Part shown: in pieces, positions 4,642-7,086 of the stretch
Numbering within the stretch: the stretch's first letter is position 1
How the letters are laid out: each line of letters begins with the position of its first letter
Translations under genes and position numbers: made by a program
Source: Flavobacteriales bacterium UBA6049
Lineage (GTDB): Bacteria; Bacteroidota; Bacteroidia; Flavobacteriales_G; Salibacteraceae
DNA length: 7,086 nt
NCBI GenBank assembly: GCA_002429085.1
Contig: DIYR01000179.1
Location: 1 to 7,086 of the forward strand
Reading direction: 5' to 3'
Notes under the pieces: generated by a model
Told to the model about the DNA's origin: nothing
The model's input: only the letters and a program-made list of their open reading frames with translations
Database searches by the model: none

Positions 4642-7086
4642 ATGCAACTAAAAAAAATTGCCCAGAATACCTCACTAACTGAAAATCTATTTGGTTCTGC
4701 TTCTAAAATGGGAGCAGCGTTAATCAACAATCAAGATTGGTTTGAGGACGATAACTTACTCGAAAAAATCCCTTATGGAAAGATCTTAGCTTGGTTAGCA
4801 AAAGAAAACATTACCATTAAAGATGTAGATGAAGCCTACAATCATGCCTATGCCCTCTCTTACTTTCTCTGTTTTTCTTCTGCTATCAAGCGGTATAAAA
4901 TTTATTTACAAGGCACGGATCTAGTTGAAATCAAAGAGAATAGAGATACCGATAGACAATTTTCATTAAAAAATGATGGTTTTCTCTCACCTGAAATGTT
5001 TGAACACTATTGTGAAAAATATACTCAGCTATTACAAGCTTGTCAGGTAGAGGGAAAAGCTCATCAGACCGTACTTAACTACATCCAATTCAACTTCAAC
5101 ATTGTTTTTCATGAGTTGATTGAAAGTAAACCTATAACCTATGAAGTTCTTATTAAATCGCTGGAGAATAAGAGTTCTGTCCTGAATGAAGAACAGTTAC
5201 GAATTACACAGTACTATCAACAACAAAAGAACCTTTTTACCTCACCAGTTTTAGGTGACGAACGAGGAATGACGTTACAACATGTGTACGTTGAACCTGG
5301 TTATCGCATCCACAAGAATTGTATCGATAAAGAGCTGTTAGAAACACATTTTAAAGACTCAGACTTTGAAGATCAAGACAGAAGAAATGTAAATGTATTT
5401 GTTGAACATAAGCGAGATCCATATAAAAAGTCCATTCATAACTTAATGAGTGATTTTGTTACTGATAAGCGAATCAAAGGAAAAATCAAGGCTTCTGACA
5501 CCAATACACTGATCATACTCGGCTATCCAGGTCAAGGTAAAACATCATGCATTCGAAAGTTTTTAGTAGATGCCATTCCAGACGTTGATAACCCACCATT
5601 GCTCTATCACCTAACCTTACGCTCCATTGAAAACGTAAACGATTTTTGCAATGCCCCATTTGAAATTATTGAGGAGCATATTCATAAGTCTCATCTGCCA
5701 CAAACGTATGCTCAAAAACTGCTTACTAAGGGAACAATCATACTAGAAGGGATGGATGAGTTGGCAGTTCAGTCTGGCTCTAAGAATATCGATGAAGTAC
5801 TTAAAGAGCTACTGAGAGTTCAAGAGAATCGTCCTGAAATCAAACTGATTATTACATCCAGATATGGGTATATAGACTTGAACCTGTTCCGAAAAAAGGA
5901 TCCATTAATCATCCAATTGTCAGAGTTTAGCGTTAAGCAGCAAGTAGAATGGCTCGATAAATACAAAATGTTTTATCCCGAAGCGACATTCGATAAGTCG
6001 AGTATCGAAAAAGTGAATCAAGAAGAAAATCATTTAAGTGAATTAATCAATCAACCGATTCTATTACACATGGTAGTTACGGCTGGTGTGGATGTCTATT
6101 CAAATATCAATAGATCTCAACTCTACAAATCACTATTCGACTCGCTAATTACCCGAAAATGGGCAGATCAAAGATCAAGAGATAAACAGATTGACGTTTT
6201 AAAGGACTTAGAAAAAGAAGATTTGCGAGAAATCATTCAAGACATCGCCCTTGCTATCTTCCACAACGGAAACAATGTTATTCATAAAAATGACATCCAA
6301 CATATACCTTCTATAAAAACACATATAACCGATAAACTAGGGTTCGATCAAATCGGAGGAGCTTTAAAAGGTGTAATGGTTTCCTTTTACTTTCAGGAGG
6401 TAGAAGAGGTGAACGAACAAGGAACAATTAATTATGGCATTGAATTCTTACATAAGTCGCTTAGCGAATACATGGCTGCTGAAAAAATATGGACTGAGAT
6501 TAAAACAGTTACTGAGAAACGACCTTCGAATAGATATTTTATAGATTCACTTGAGAGTTTACTGAAATTACTTAATGGTTTGTTTTCATCCCAAATGTTA
6601 ACTCAAGAAATTCGAGATTACATTTGGGAGCTGATGGACAATGATGTGAATTATAATCTTGAAGAATTGGGAGAACGATTGGCTTATTTTTTACCTGATC
6701 TATTGCAGAAAGAGTTTCTATGGACATTTGATGCAGAAAAGGCTAACCAACCAGTAAGGCAGTCAGTACATACCTTCTATGGGTACTGGACTATTCTATC
6801 TAAAATTGCAGAGAAAACAAAAATGAACTACATAGGTGATAGAATACGTTCCAACTTCACCTATACATTGCAAGCATGTTTATTGCTAAGCCCTTCTTCT
6901 ATGTCATTAAGTCACCAGCATCTCACAGGTGCTTATCTTGTTGGAGCTAACTTCAGAGAGACTGATCTTAGAAGGGCTGATCTTACAAATACTTATCTTA
7001 GAAGGGCTAATCTTACAAAAGCGGATCTTTTTGGGGCTGATCTTACAGAGGCTAATCTTACAAAGGCTGATCTTACAGAGGCTAGT
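4642..7086 (+). CDS. NACHT-type STAND NTPase with C-terminal pentapeptide repeats, 3' end outside the window
   Basis: The frame is open for 815 codons with no stop before the right edge. ATG at 4642 is the first start after an in-frame TAA at 4624; it has no Shine-Dalgarno sequence. Residues 1 to about 200 look mainly helical and match no effector I recognise. A linker with VYVEP (215-219) precedes the NTPase core, as in many bacterial NACHT proteins. Walker A is GYPGQGKT (294-301). Walker B is IILEGMDEL (366-374), with Glu369 where Asp is usual. The sensor strand is KLIITSR (401-407). A helical region follows, containing FLHKSLSEYMAAE (602-614), close to the 'FxHxxxxEYxAA' motif of NACHT-associated helical domains. 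Pentapeptide repeats run from 761 to the edge. STAND proteins use ATP-driven oligomerisation after ligand sensing; bacterial NACHT proteins include anti-phage NLR-like systems. An immune role is inferred, not shown. NACHT is secure; the biological role is not. Confidence 0.9.
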   Translation, partial: MQLKKIAQNTSLTENLFGSASKMGAALINNQDWFEDDNLLEKIPYGKILAWLAKENITIKDVDEAYNHAYALSYFLCFSSAIKRYKIYLQGTDLVEIKENRDTDRQFSLKNDGFLSPEMFEHYCEKYTQLLQACQVEGKAHQTVLNYIQFNFNIVFHELIESKPITYEVLIKSLENKSSVLNEEQLRITQYYQQQKNLFTSPVLGDERGMTLQHVYVEPGYRIHKNCIDKELLETHFKDSDFEDQDRRNVNVFVEHKRDPYKKSIHNLMSDFVTDKRIKGKIKASDTNTLIILGYPGQGKTSCIRKFLVDAIPDVDNPPLLYHLTLRSIENVNDFCNAPFEIIEEHIHKSHLPQTYAQKLLTKGTIILEGMDELAVQSGSKNIDEVLKELLRVQENRPEIKLIITSRYGYIDLNLFRKKDPLIIQLSEFSVKQQVEWLDKYKMFYPEATFDKSSIEKVNQEENHLSELINQPILLHMVVTAGVDVYSNINRSQLYKSLFDSLITRKWADQRSRDKQIDVLKDLEKEDLREIIQDIALAIFHNGNNVIHKNDIQHIPSIKTHITDKLGFDQIGGALKGVMVSFYFQEVEEVNEQGTINYGIEFLHKSLSEYMAAEKIWTEIKTVTEKRPSNRYFIDSLESLLKLLNGLFSSQMLTQEIRDYIWELMDNDVNYNLEELGERLAYFLPDLLQKEFLWTFDAEKANQPVRQSVHTFYGYWTILSKIAEKTKMNYIGDRIRSNFTYTLQACLLLSPSSMSLSHQHLTGAYLVGANFRETDLRRADLTNTYLRRANLTKADLFGADLTEANLTKADLTEAS
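6922..7086 (+). repeat. Eleven 15-bp tandem repeats encoding pentapeptide repeats
   Basis: Eleven complete in-frame 15-base units encode residues 761-815, with consensus CTTACAGAGGCTGAT (LTEAD, read in pentapeptide phase as A-D/N-L-x-x). The central residue is Leu in ten units and Phe in one; the residue two places before it is mostly Ala. Such arrays fold as a right-handed quadrilateral beta helix and often serve as a binding surface. The later units are very alike in DNA: units 9 and 11 share their first 12 bases, and units 4 and 6 (a 30-base period, 6967-6981 and 6997-7011) differ at one base of 15. The array is cut by the window edge. Confidence 0.9.

Noticed and set aside
6922..7086. Regular short repeats resembling a CRISPR array or satellite
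   Set aside because: The period is 15 bases with no unique spacers, the frame stays open, and the translation is a standard pentapeptide repeat.

Overview
The window is an AT-rich chromosomal segment that most likely comes from a member of the Bacteroidota, probably near Flavobacteriales. The evidence is the style of the proteins (a cytoplasmic-type M61 peptidase, paired DUF4389/DUF4870 membrane proteins, the form of dihydrolipoyl dehydrogenase), starts without Shine-Dalgarno sequences, and candidate promoters of the TTG-N20-TAnnTTTG kind used by the Bacteroidota housekeeping sigma factor. No species assignment is possible from the sequence alone.

Left part, minus strand (1-2962): a gene for an M61-family metallopeptidase with a C-terminal PDZ domain, then, after 133 bases with a candidate promoter, a two-gene unit. 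The first gene of the unit encodes a small membrane protein made of two copies of a DUF4389 domain. The second encodes a DUF4870/Tic20-like membrane protein that runs off the left edge. The two overlap by one base (TAATG) and are probably translationally coupled.

Middle, plus strand (3130-4575): lpdA, a complete and canonical dihydrolipoyl dehydrogenase (E3 of the 2-oxoacid dehydrogenase and glycine cleavage complexes). It is transcribed divergently from the M61 gene across a 167-base gap, has its own candidate promoter, and is followed by a clear intrinsic terminator, so it looks monocistronic.

Right part, plus strand (4642-7086, open at the right edge): 815 codons of a large gene for a STAND NTPase. 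It has an N-terminal region of about 200 residues that I cannot assign, a NACHT-type ATPase core (Walker A at 294-301, Walker B at 366-374, TSR motif at 405-407), a helical NACHT-associated region, and a C-terminal array of pentapeptide repeats still running at the edge. This matches the layout of bacterial NLR-like (bNACHT/Avs-like) proteins, some of which protect against phage; that role here is an inference. It is the one accessory-looking gene in an otherwise housekeeping neighbourhood and the most interesting item in the window. No RNA genes, insertion sequences or CRISPR arrays were seen, and no gene-free stretch exceeds 170 bases.
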